DNA from: Tyzzerella sp.
GTDB lineage: Bacteria; Bacillota; Clostridia; Lachnospirales; Lachnospiraceae
Length of the DNA stretch: 64,000 nucleotides
NCBI GenBank assembly: GCA_017465565.1
Contig: JAFTWA010000042.1
Location: 1-64,000, forward strand
Reading direction: 5' to 3'
The notes below the pieces were generated by a model. That model did no database searches and was not told where the DNA came from. It was given only the letters and a program-made list of their open reading frames with translations. Below are positions 17,861 to 25,723 of the stretch, piece after piece (position 1 is the stretch's first letter; every line of letters starts with the position of its first letter). The translations under genes and the position numbers were made by a program.

Positions 17861-18554
17861 ATGCGTTGAAAGACTTTACAATGGTCTTATTAAAGAAAAC
17901 CCTACCTTCGTATTAATGTTAGGTATGTGTCCTACGTTAGCGGTAACAACATCCGCAATCAATGGTGTTGGTATGGGACTTACAACAACAGTCGTTCTTG
18001 TAATGTCTAACATGTTAATTTCGATGCTTCGAAAAATTATTCCAGATTCTGTACGTATGCCTGCGTTTATCGTAGTAGTAGCATCATTCGTTACAATCGT
18101 ACAGTTCTTATTAGAAGGCTTCATTCCAAGCCTCTACGATTCACTTGGATTATATATTCCACTTATCGTAGTAAACTGTATCATTTTAGGCCGTGCAGAA
18201 AGCTACGCTTCTAAGAATCCAGTTTTACCATCTATCTTCGATGGTATTGGTATGGGTCTTGGGTTTACAGTAGGTCTTACATCAATTGGTATCGTGAGAG
18301 AAATTATTGGCGCAGGTCAAATCTTCGGATTACAGATTATGCCAGAAGCTTATGAACCAGTAACAATCTTTATCCTGGCACCAGGTGCATTCTTAGTACT
18401 TTCAGGCTTAGTTGCACTTCAAAACAAAGTAAAAATGAATCTTGCTAAGAAGGGTAAAGAAGTAAAACAGACAAGTGGATGCGGCGACTGCGGAAGCTGC
18501 GGAAACGCATCAGCATGTGGCGGAAAAGTTTTCCCTACAGGAAATGAAGAATAG
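17853..18554 (+). CDS. rnfE: Rnf complex subunit E with Cys-rich tail
   Basis: This membrane subunit of the RnfA/E pair has about six helices. The pair forms the pseudo-symmetric core that carries an intramembrane [2Fe-2S] cluster. The C-terminus carries an extra Cys-rich tail with CGDCGSCG and a further Cys after ASA, five Cys in about 14 residues, which the core family lacks. The ATG at 17853 follows GGAGG; a GTG two codons earlier is less likely. It overlaps rnfG by 8 bp. Confidence 0.93.
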   Translation: MNRCVERLYNGLIKENPTFVLMLGMCPTLAVTTSAINGVGMGLTTTVVLVMSNMLISMLRKIIPDSVRMPAFIVVVASFVTIVQFLLEGFIPSLYDSLGLYIPLIVVNCIILGRAESYASKNPVLPSIFDGIGMGLGFTVGLTSIGIVREIIGAGQIFGLQIMPEAYEPVTIFILAPGAFLVLSGLVALQNKVKMNLAKKGKEVKQTSGCGDCGSCGNASACGGKVFPTGNEE

Positions 18555-18566
18555 GAGGAGTACATA

Positions 18567-19142
18567 ATGGGTGAATTATTAATTATCGCAGTTGGTTCTG
18601 CACTTGTAAATAACGTTGTACTTAGCCAATTCTTAGGTATTTGTCCATTCCTTGGTGTTTCTAAAAAAGTAGAAACAGCAGCTGGTATGGGTGGCGCTGT
18701 AATCTTCGTTATTACAATCGCATCATTTGTAACAGGTTTAATTTACGAATTTCTTTTAGAGCCTACAGGATTTGAATATTTGCAAACCATCGTATTCATT
18801 CTTGTAATTGCGGCCTTAGTACAATTTGTAGAAATGTTCTTAAAGAAAGTAATGCCGCCGCTGTATCAGGCATTGGGTGTTTATTTACCACTTATCACAA
18901 CAAACTGTGCGGTATTAGGTGTTGCTCTTAACAACGTGCAATATGAATACAATATTTTACAGGGTGTAGTAAATGGTTTTGCAACAGCTGTTGGTTTTAC
19001 AATTTCAATTGTAATCATGGCTGGTATTCGTGAAAAGATAGAATGTAACGACGTAACTCCAGCGTTCAAAGGAACTCCAATCGTTCTTGTAACAGCAAGT
19101 CTTATGGCTATCGCATTCTTCGGATTCTCAGGATTGATTTAG
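18567..19142 (+). CDS. rnfA: Rnf complex subunit A
   Basis: This 191-residue membrane subunit is homologous to RnfE and NqrE, with about six helices. Conserved segments such as [19 protein letters not shown] and [15 protein letters not shown] contain the Cys residues that hold the intramembrane cluster in the A/E pair. The spacing of 12 bp from rnfE and the AGGAGG site support operon membership. Confidence 0.95.
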   Translation: MGELLIIAVGSALVNNVVLSQFLGICPFLGVSKKVETAAGMGGAVIFVITIASFVTGLIYEFLLEPTGFEYLQTIVFILVIAALVQFVEMFLKKVMPPLYQALGVYLPLITTNCAVLGVALNNVQYEYNILQGVVNGFATAVGFTISIVIMAGIREKIECNDVTPAFKGTPIVLVTASLMAIAFFGFSGLI

Positions 19143-19155
19143 GAGGGCAGAAGAT

Positions 19156-19950
19156 ATGATAAGTATAACAGGAATTATTTTAGCTGCCGTTATCGTAGGT
19201 GGCGTAGGTTTATTCATTGGTGTTTTCCTGGGATTTTCAGGCAAAGCATTTGCAGTTGAAGTGGACGAAAGAGAAGAAGCTATTGTTGGTGTTCTTCCGG
19301 GAAATAACTGTGGTGGTTGTGGATATGCAGGATGTTCTGGTCTTGCAGCAGCTATCGTAGCAGGAGAAGCAGAGGTTTCAGGCTGTCCGGTTGGCGGTGC
19401 ACCAGTCGCAGCAAAGATTGCCGAAATCATGGGTCAGGAAGCTGGCGAAACGATTCGCAAAACTGCATTTGTAAAATGTGGTGGTACTTGTGAAAAGGCT
19501 GGCAAGGATTACGAATACACTGGTGTCGAAGATTGCAGAGTGATGGCATTTGTTCAAAATGGCGGACCAAAATCTTGTAACTACGGATGTATGGGGTATG
19601 GCTCATGTGTGAAAGTGTGTCCATTTGATGCGATTCATGTGGTTGACGGTGTGGCAGTTGTTGACAAAGAAGCTTGTAAGGCTTGTGGAAAATGTGTGGC
19701 TGCATGTCCAAAGAACCTCATCGAATTAGTTCCATATGAACAAAAACATTTAGTACAATGTAGTTCACAGGACAAAGGTAAAGACGTGATGTCTGTATGT
19801 AAGGTTGGATGTATCGGATGTAAGATGTGTCAGAAGGTTTGCCCAAGTGAAGCAATCACAGTGGAAAACAATATCGCGCATATTGATCCAGAGAAATGTA
19901 CAAACTGCGGATTATGTGCAGAAAAATGTCCAAAGAAGATTATCTTATAG
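19156..19950 (+). CDS. rnfB: Rnf complex subunit B (polyferredoxin)
   Basis: This subunit is the probable entry point for electrons from reduced ferredoxin. It has an N-terminal membrane helix, then the Fe4S domain motif CGGCGYAGC. Four further CxxCxxCxxxC-type groups follow, around [40 protein letters not shown] and [12 protein letters not shown]. The 264-residue protein could thus carry about five [4Fe-4S] clusters, normal for clostridial RnfB. It is the last gene of the operon. Confidence 0.95.
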   Translation: MISITGIILAAVIVGGVGLFIGVFLGFSGKAFAVEVDEREEAIVGVLPGNNCGGCGYAGCSGLAAAIVAGEAEVSGCPVGGAPVAAKIAEIMGQEAGETIRKTAFVKCGGTCEKAGKDYEYTGVEDCRVMAFVQNGGPKSCNYGCMGYGSCVKVCPFDAIHVVDGVAVVDKEACKACGKCVAACPKNLIELVPYEQKHLVQCSSQDKGKDVMSVCKVGCIGCKMCQKVCPSEAITVENNIAHIDPEKCTNCGLCAEKCPKKIIL

Positions 19951-19997
19951 AAATGAAAATATTATAGGGATACATGCTGAAAAGCACTCAAGAGTAG

Positions 19998-20046
19998 ACT
20001 GCTCTACAAAACAAAGTTTTTAATGATGTTTTGTAGAGCAGTTTTT
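19998..20046 (+). terminator. rnf operon terminator
   Basis: A perfect 16-bp stem (19998-20013 with 20027-20042) is followed by a run of T. Confidence 0.92.
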
Positions 20047-20074
20047 TGTTTGTAACGACAAGTGAAAAAAACAG

Positions 20075-20103
20075 TTGACTTTTGTAATCTATGATGTTAA
20101 TCT
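20075..20103 (+). promoter_or_regulatory. Promoter of the ABC importer operon
   Basis: TTGACT (20075-20080), a 17-bp spacer and an extended -10 TGT-TAATCT (20095-20103). The leader to the first gene is about 165 nt. Confidence 0.6.
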
Positions 20104-20124
20104 CAACATATAGGAAAACAGATT

Positions 20125-20140
20125 AGGAAAACGTTTACCT
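20125..20140 (+). promoter_or_regulatory. LacI-type operator
   Basis: AGGAAAACGTTTACCT is a 16-bp palindrome with one mismatched pair and the central CG typical of LacI-family operators. It lies about 15 bp after the predicted transcription start of the importer operon. The likely binder is the LacI-PfkB fusion at 25724. A degraded copy with one base missing (AGGTAATGTTTTCTT) starts near 20155. A catabolite-response (CcpA) site is an alternative. Confidence 0.65.
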
Positions 20141-20274
20141 AACTGTTTAAAAGTAGGTAATGTTTTCTTTGTCGAGTAAGAGAAAGGAGGTTTAGGAGTG
20201 TTTATTTTTCAATAAACTCAGATGGAACCTTAGTTTCCCTAGAGTGATAAAAGTTAGAGAGGTGATATTTTAAA

Positions 20275-21186
20275 GTGGGTATATTAAAAAAAGTTCAGGA
20301 AAAGCAAGTGAAAAAACAGGGGACGCTAAAGAGGAAGATAATGCCATATGCAATGGTTACACCGGCAGTGTTGTTTTTTATTGTATTTACAATTTATCCT
20401 ATGTTAGACATGATTGTACTAAGTTTTCATGAGTATAATGTGCTTACTGACAGAAAGTATGTAGGGTTAAAAAATTATGAATACCTGATTAAAAACATTG
20501 ATTTTGGATTGGCGCTTAAAAATACATTTGTGTATACCGTATGCTTGGTATTCTTTCTTATATTCTTTTCGCTTGTATTTGCAGTATGTCTGGAAAAGGA
20601 AAGCAAAATAAATGCAATAGTACAGCGGATTATGTTCTTTCCTCATATTTGTTCCATGCTTGCGATATCATTAGTTTTCCAATGGCTTATGGATGAAAAT
20701 GGGCTGTTTAATGCAGTGCTTAATGTATTTAAACTTCCTGGTTTAAGGTGGCTGGAAAGTTCTACAACTGCTCTTATTTCAGTCGTGATTGTTGCAGTAT
20801 GGAAAGGAATTGGTTATCATACATTGATTCTATTGTCGGCCTTAAAGTCGATACCGAGAGAAATTATTGAGGCATCAGAAATTGATGGAGCGGGTCCGAT
20901 AAGGAAATTTTTTAAAATTATTGTTCCAATGTTGTCACCACAGATATTTTTGCTGCTTATTACAATAACAATTTCATCGTTTAAAGTATTCGATTCTGTG
21001 CGAATTTTGACGGCCGGAGGACCAGGTAAGTCTACCATGGTAGTCGTATATTATATTTACCTTTATGCACAACAATATTTGAAATATGGAATTGCAGCGG
21101 CAGCAGGTACTATTCTGATTTTGATTTTGATTGTTATGACAATTATATATTTTAAGGTTGTTGAAAAGAAAGTACATTACGAGTAG
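20275..21186 (+). CDS. ABC sugar-type permease (MalF/UgpA family)
   Basis: This is an inner-membrane subunit of a CUT1-type carbohydrate importer. The 303-residue protein has about six helices and the EAA loop for the ATPase (EASEIDGAGPIRKFFKIIVPML, about residues 198-219). The start is GTG at 20275 behind GAGGTGAT; no ATG is nearby. No ATPase gene is in the cluster, so a shared MsmK/UgpC-type ATPase encoded elsewhere is probably used. Confidence 0.9.
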   Translation: MGILKKVQEKQVKKQGTLKRKIMPYAMVTPAVLFFIVFTIYPMLDMIVLSFHEYNVLTDRKYVGLKNYEYLIKNIDFGLALKNTFVYTVCLVFFLIFFSLVFAVCLEKESKINAIVQRIMFFPHICSMLAISLVFQWLMDENGLFNAVLNVFKLPGLRWLESSTTALISVVIVAVWKGIGYHTLILLSALKSIPREIIEASEIDGAGPIRKFFKIIVPMLSPQIFLLLITITISSFKVFDSVRILTAGGPGKSTMVVVYYIYLYAQQYLKYGIAAAAGTILILILIVMTIIYFKVVEKKVHYE

Positions 21187-21202
21187 GAAAGAAGGTGGAA
21201 CA

Positions 21203-22036
21203 GTGAAAAACAAGCATAAGAAAATAGCAAAGAAAACGATATCTGTTGCAGTAAAATTGTTGATAGCATTATTTTTCCTTTTTCCTTTTTACTGGATGCT
21301 TATTACATCGGTAAAGCCTTATCTTGAAACACTGCAATGGCCGCCAACACTTTGGCCTGAACAGTTTACATGGAGTGGTTACGAGGAAGTAATTTCTTCA
21401 ATGGATATCGGTAGATATTTAAGCAATACAATCATAGTAACATTTACTATCATTGGTATGCAATTCTTTATTAATGTTCCGGCAGCATATGCTTTTGCAA
21501 GATTCGAGTTCAAGGGAAAAGCAGCTGCATGGGGAGTTGTCATGGCTTCGTTTATGATTCCAGGGCAAATTACATTTATTACAACGTATTTTATGTTTGC
21601 TGATATGGGAATCTTGAATACCCTTTGGCCTCAAATTTTACCTTTTGGGGCAAATGCTTTTGCCATCTTTCTTTTAAGGCAGAATTTTAAGCAGATTCCT
21701 ACAGAATTGCTGGAAGCTGCCAGATTGGATGGAGCAGGAGAATGGAAAATTATAATGAAGGTAATGATTCCAATGTCAATGTCTTCCTTGATAGCTGCGG
21801 CTCTCTTTAGTTTTATCGGTCATTGGAATGCATATTTCTGGCCTTTAGTTATGACTCAAGATGATAAACTTCGACCGATTACTATAATGGTTGAGCGTAT
21901 CAAAGATTTAGAGCAAGGAATGAATTACACAAATATAATGGCTGGAACGACAATTATAACGTTACCTATTTTAATTTTGTTCCTTTTCTTTAGTAAACGT
22001 ATTATCCAAGCGATGGCGTATCGCGGAATGAAATAA
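21203..22036 (+). CDS. ABC sugar-type permease (MalG/UgpE family)
   Basis: This is the second permease of the importer, 277 residues with about six helices and the EAA motif EAARLDGAGEWKIIMKVMIPM. GAAGGTGG precedes the GTG at 21203; an upstream in-frame ATG would overlap the previous gene. The length from the GTG matches the family. Confidence 0.9.
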   Translation: MKNKHKKIAKKTISVAVKLLIALFFLFPFYWMLITSVKPYLETLQWPPTLWPEQFTWSGYEEVISSMDIGRYLSNTIIVTFTIIGMQFFINVPAAYAFARFEFKGKAAAWGVVMASFMIPGQITFITTYFMFADMGILNTLWPQILPFGANAFAIFLLRQNFKQIPTELLEAARLDGAGEWKIIMKVMIPMSMSSLIAAALFSFIGHWNAYFWPLVMTQDDKLRPITIMVERIKDLEQGMNYTNIMAGTTIITLPILILFLFFSKRIIQAMAYRGMK

Positions 22037-22058
22037 AATTTTCAGGAGGTTAAAAGTT

Positions 22059-23381
22059 ATGAAAAAAATATTAGCGGTTTTTATGACGTTGTGTCTTTTG
22101 ATGTTATCAGCATGTGGTGGAAATAAAGATGGCAATTCAAATAATGGTACACAGCAAGGTTCCAATAATGAAGATGGTCATCCGGAATATGTGACAGAAC
22201 CAATTTCCATTGAGTTTTGGCATACATTTGGTTCGGGACAAGCGGCTGCTTATATGGAAGATGCTGTTAAAAGATTTAACGAAACAAATGAGTATGGAAT
22301 TACAGTGGTGTCAAATTACATAGGTGGATATGTAACCCTGCGTTCAAGTCTTACAACGGCGATTGGCTCAAAGACGAATCCACAAGTCGCTATCTTAGGA
22401 CTTTCAGATATCCTTGCTTCTCATGGGGTGCTGTGTGATATGTCTTCCTATGCAGAGAGAGATGGTATTGATTTAGATGCATTCATTGATGGAGTGCAGA
22501 CAAGTATGTATTATGAGGACGCATTAACAGCTATGCCATTCGTAAGATCATGCACATTATTCTATTATAATATAGATATGTGGAATGCAGCAGGATTTAC
22601 GGAACCACCTAAAACAATTGAAGAATTAGAGCAGCAGGCAGCTGCCGTTGCTGCGAAGAACGGATGTGCTGGATTCTGTATGCCAATTGATGTGAGCTTT
22701 TATCAAGAAGCACTTCTTAACTCTATGGGAGCAGAGGGAATTATTGATGAAGACCATAAAGGAGCAAGTTGTTTGGAAGACGGTACCTTAGAAACACTTT
22801 TGACAGACTGGAAATCATGGATAGATGAAGGCTGGTGTGTGGCACCTGCTCTTACAGATACAATTAATATGGTTCAGCAACAATTGTTCGCAAAAGAATT
22901 AGCATCGTGTGTAGCAAGTAGTGGATCTATGGGAGCAATTTTGACTTATGCAGAACAAGCAGGAGTAAATATAGGAGTGGCACCTATGCCTGGATATGAG
23001 GGAGCTTATGGTGTAGGAAGTGGAGGAGATGTTTCAATAATCTCTGCCAATAATAATGAGCAACAGATGGCTGCTTCTTGGGAATTTGTAAAATTCTTGA
23101 TGACTGACGAAGAAATTGCTTTGAGAAGTGAAATGACAGGTTATTTGCCAGTGACGTCTGCAAGTGCGGCGTTAATGGAGGACTTATTTTCGACTAATGA
23201 AAATTATCAGATTGCATATGATGCACGCCTTGATTCTGTGGATCTAAGGGGAAGTACTTACCGTTCAGAGTGGCAGACACATGTAAGCGCTGCTGTTTCA
23301 TATGTTGTTCAGGATAAATCTATGACTCCGAAGGAAGCAGTGGAATATCTGAAGGAAATGAGTGGAACGGTATTTTATTAG
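22059..23381 (+). CDS. ABC importer substrate-binding lipoprotein
   Basis: The 440-residue protein has a lipoprotein signal peptide with lipobox LSAC (Cys at about residue 20) and a Gly/Asn-rich linker. An extracellular solute-binding domain of family 1 follows (IEFWHTFGSG at the start, as in UgpB/MalE-type proteins). It delivers the ligand to the two permeases just upstream. The nearest functional analogues by layout bind glycerophosphodiesters or oligosaccharides; the ligand cannot be read from the sequence. Confidence 0.9.
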   Translation: MKKILAVFMTLCLLMLSACGGNKDGNSNNGTQQGSNNEDGHPEYVTEPISIEFWHTFGSGQAAAYMEDAVKRFNETNEYGITVVSNYIGGYVTLRSSLTTAIGSKTNPQVAILGLSDILASHGVLCDMSSYAERDGIDLDAFIDGVQTSMYYEDALTAMPFVRSCTLFYYNIDMWNAAGFTEPPKTIEELEQQAAAVAAKNGCAGFCMPIDVSFYQEALLNSMGAEGIIDEDHKGASCLEDGTLETLLTDWKSWIDEGWCVAPALTDTINMVQQQLFAKELASCVASSGSMGAILTYAEQAGVNIGVAPMPGYEGAYGVGSGGDVSIISANNNEQQMAASWEFVKFLMTDEEIALRSEMTGYLPVTSASAALMEDLFSTNENYQIAYDARLDSVDLRGSTYRSEWQTHVSAAVSYVVQDKSMTPKEAVEYLKEMSGTVFY

Positions 23382-23400
23382 AGATGAAAAGGGGAACGCG

Positions 23401-24696
23401 ATGGATAGAAAATTGATTGTGATTTCCGCAGATGCATTAACCTGCGAAGATCTTGAGTATTTACAAACCCTTCCAAACTTTCAGAAGTATCTTGCAGGTG
23501 GAAGCAGGGCAACTAGTGTACGTTCTATTTATCCGACGATTACTTATCCGTGCCATACAACAATTGCAACTGGTGTGTGGCCGGAGAAACATGGCATTAC
23601 AGGGAATTTTGAATTGAAACCAGAGCTAGACAGAGTACCGTGGAGATGGTTTTACCATCACGTGCAGTGGCAGGAAAATATTTTCTCCGCAGCGAAGAGG
23701 GCAGGTCTGACAACGGCTGGGATATTCTGGCCTGTTACAGGGAATCATCCGGATATAGACTACTTGATTGCGGAATATTGGCCACAGCCAGGAGATACTG
23801 ATATCAGAGAAGTGTACCGAAGAGCAGGATCATCCGAAGAGGTTCTTGACATCATAGAAGAGGAACTTCAAGGGATTAGAATCTGTTCACACCCTGACAC
23901 TGATGATTTCCAAATTCGCTGCGCATGCAGTATGATTCGGAAATTCCAGCCAGATCTCCTGATGCTTCATCCGGGAAATGTAGATGCATACAGACATAAT
24001 TATGGTCTGTGGAATGACAAAGTTACCGTGGGAGTAGAAGAGACAGATAAATACATTGGGCAAATCATGAGTACTGTAGAGGAGATGGGATTGCTTGAAA
24101 AGACGAATCTAGTTTTGACGAGTGATCATGGAATGCTGAATGTAAGTCGTATTATTAACATCAATGTTCTTTTGGCTGGGGCAGGCCTTATTACAACAAA
24201 TAAAGAAGGAAAAATCTGCGAATGGCAGGCGTATTGCCAATCAGGAGGAACCCAGGCACTGGTATATTTATCGGATTCTACAGATGAAGATTTAAAGAAA
24301 AAGGTTGGACAATTACTGCATAAATGGCAGGAAGAAGGCGTTTATGGAATTGGAAGAGTATATACAGAAGAAGAGTGCCGAAGGGAAGAACATCTAGGAG
24401 GACCATTTTCTTTTGTATTAGAAACAGATGGATATACAGCATTTGGAAATGGTGCCTCGGGTGCTGTGGTGTCAAATTACGATATCTCAGATTATCGTTA
24501 TGGCCGTGCAACTCATGGACATTTGCCAGACAAGGGACCACAGCCGGTATTTGTTGCAAAAGGACCTAACATCCGTGCGAATAGTGTAAAAGAAGGAATG
24601 CACCTGATTGATGAGGCACCTACTTTTGCGAAGATTCTTGGAATTGAGTTAGAGAATGCGGATGGAGTAGCGATAGAAGAATTTGTTTGCGGGTAG
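23401..24696 (+). CDS. NPP-type phosphodiesterase (alkaline phosphatase superfamily)
   Basis: The 431-residue protein belongs to the nucleotide pyrophosphatase/phosphodiesterase family. The nucleophile Thr lies in YPTITYPCHTT (about residues 46-56). Metal ligands are visible in SADA (7-10), HPGNVDAYRHNYG, TSDHGM and ATHGH. There is no signal peptide, so it acts in the cytoplasm on an imported compound. I chose the ATG at 23401, preceded by AAAGGGGA, over an upstream ATG that overlaps the binding-protein gene. Candidate substrates are nucleotide sugars, dinucleotides or glycerophosphodiesters. Confidence 0.85.
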   Translation: MDRKLIVISADALTCEDLEYLQTLPNFQKYLAGGSRATSVRSIYPTITYPCHTTIATGVWPEKHGITGNFELKPELDRVPWRWFYHHVQWQENIFSAAKRAGLTTAGIFWPVTGNHPDIDYLIAEYWPQPGDTDIREVYRRAGSSEEVLDIIEEELQGIRICSHPDTDDFQIRCACSMIRKFQPDLLMLHPGNVDAYRHNYGLWNDKVTVGVEETDKYIGQIMSTVEEMGLLEKTNLVLTSDHGMLNVSRIININVLLAGAGLITTNKEGKICEWQAYCQSGGTQALVYLSDSTDEDLKKKVGQLLHKWQEEGVYGIGRVYTEEECRREEHLGGPFSFVLETDGYTAFGNGASGAVVSNYDISDYRYGRATHGHLPDKGPQPVFVAKGPNIRANSVKEGMHLIDEAPTFAKILGIELENADGVAIEEFVCG

Positions 24697-24710
24697 AAAG
24701 GAAGAAAACG

Positions 24711-25631
24711 ATGCGTATAGATGATATGAAATTATTGGAGCGCTTGAAGAAGCCTCAGGGAATAGTTGATGTTGTTCTGGATACGGATACATATAATGAA
24801 ATTGATGATCAATTTGCTTTGTCATATTTACTGCGCAGCCCAGAGGAAGTGAATCTGAAAGCAGTGCTTGTGGCACCGTTTAAAAATTACAGGGCAGCGA
24901 CTCCTGGTGAGGGGATGGAAAAAAGCTATGAAGAAATCATGCGTCTTTTGACAGTGTGTGACAGAGAAGATTTCAAGCCAATGGTTTATAAAGGCAGCAG
25001 GGAATATCTGCCAGATGAAAATACATTTGTGGAATCAGAGGCGGCTAGAAAATTGGTAGAACTTGCGAAAGCGCAGGAAAAAGAAAAACCATTATATGTA
25101 GTTGCAATCGGCGCGATTACCAATGTGGCATCGGCACTTTTGATGGCGCCTGAAATTGCAGAAAAAATAGTGATAATCTGGCTGGGCGGACACGCACATC
25201 ATTGGCCAGATAATAAAGAATTCAATTGTAAACAGGATGTAGCAGGAGCAAGGGTTCTCTTTAACAGCAAAGCTCCATTAGTGCAGCTTCCATGCATGGG
25301 AGTGGTTTCATCGTTTGTGACAACAAAATACGAAATAGAACATCATTTACTAGGTAAGAATAAATTATGTGACTATTTGGTGAAGTCTATTACAGACGAG
25401 GCGGTTGAATGCAATAGAGGGAATTTTTGGAGTAAGCCAATCTGGGATGTATGCGCCGTTGCATGGCTCATGAAAGGCAATTTCATGGAGGAGCGTATTG
25501 TTTCCCGTCCGATTCCGCAATATGACCATAGATGGTCTTTTGATGATGAGCGTCCACCTATGGTGTATGTGTCGCATATTTATCGTGACAAACTGATTGA
25601 AGATCTTTTTACGAAATTAAGTGCAAATTGA
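24711..25631 (+). CDS. Nucleoside hydrolase
   Basis: The 306-residue enzyme is of the inosine/uridine-preferring nucleoside hydrolase family, which splits ribonucleosides into base and ribose. The Ca-binding N-terminal motif is VVLDTDTYNEIDDQFAL (about residues 20-36), matching DTDxxxxxDD. The Asp for the metal near the C-terminus lies in KPIWDVCAVAW. It follows the phosphodiesterase gene by 14 bp with an AAAGGAAG site. The sequence is divergent, so related ribosides are possible substrates. Confidence 0.83.
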   Translation: MRIDDMKLLERLKKPQGIVDVVLDTDTYNEIDDQFALSYLLRSPEEVNLKAVLVAPFKNYRAATPGEGMEKSYEEIMRLLTVCDREDFKPMVYKGSREYLPDENTFVESEAARKLVELAKAQEKEKPLYVVAIGAITNVASALLMAPEIAEKIVIIWLGGHAHHWPDNKEFNCKQDVAGARVLFNSKAPLVQLPCMGVVSSFVTTKYEIEHHLLGKNKLCDYLVKSITDEAVECNRGNFWSKPIWDVCAVAWLMKGNFMEERIVSRPIPQYDHRWSFDDERPPMVYVSHIYRDKLIEDLFTKLSAN

Positions 25632-25662
25632 TAGCATATTTTCTGTGTTTATTTTCTTTGAA

Positions 25663-25691
25663 TGGAAAAAAATACCTTCATACGATATAAT
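25663..25691 (+). promoter_or_regulatory. Promoter of the LacI-PfkB regulator gene
   Basis: A perfect TATAAT (25686-25691) is paired with a weak -35 (TGGAAA, 25663-25668) at a 17-bp spacing. No operator matching the one at 20125 is seen here. Confidence 0.5.
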
Positions 25692-25723
25692 GGAGAAAAT
25701 TATGTAGAAAAGAGGAATTAACA

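Noticed and set aside
20155-20169. Second full LacI operator in the importer leader
   Set aside because: The site is one base short and lacks the central ACGT, so it is noted only as a degraded copy.
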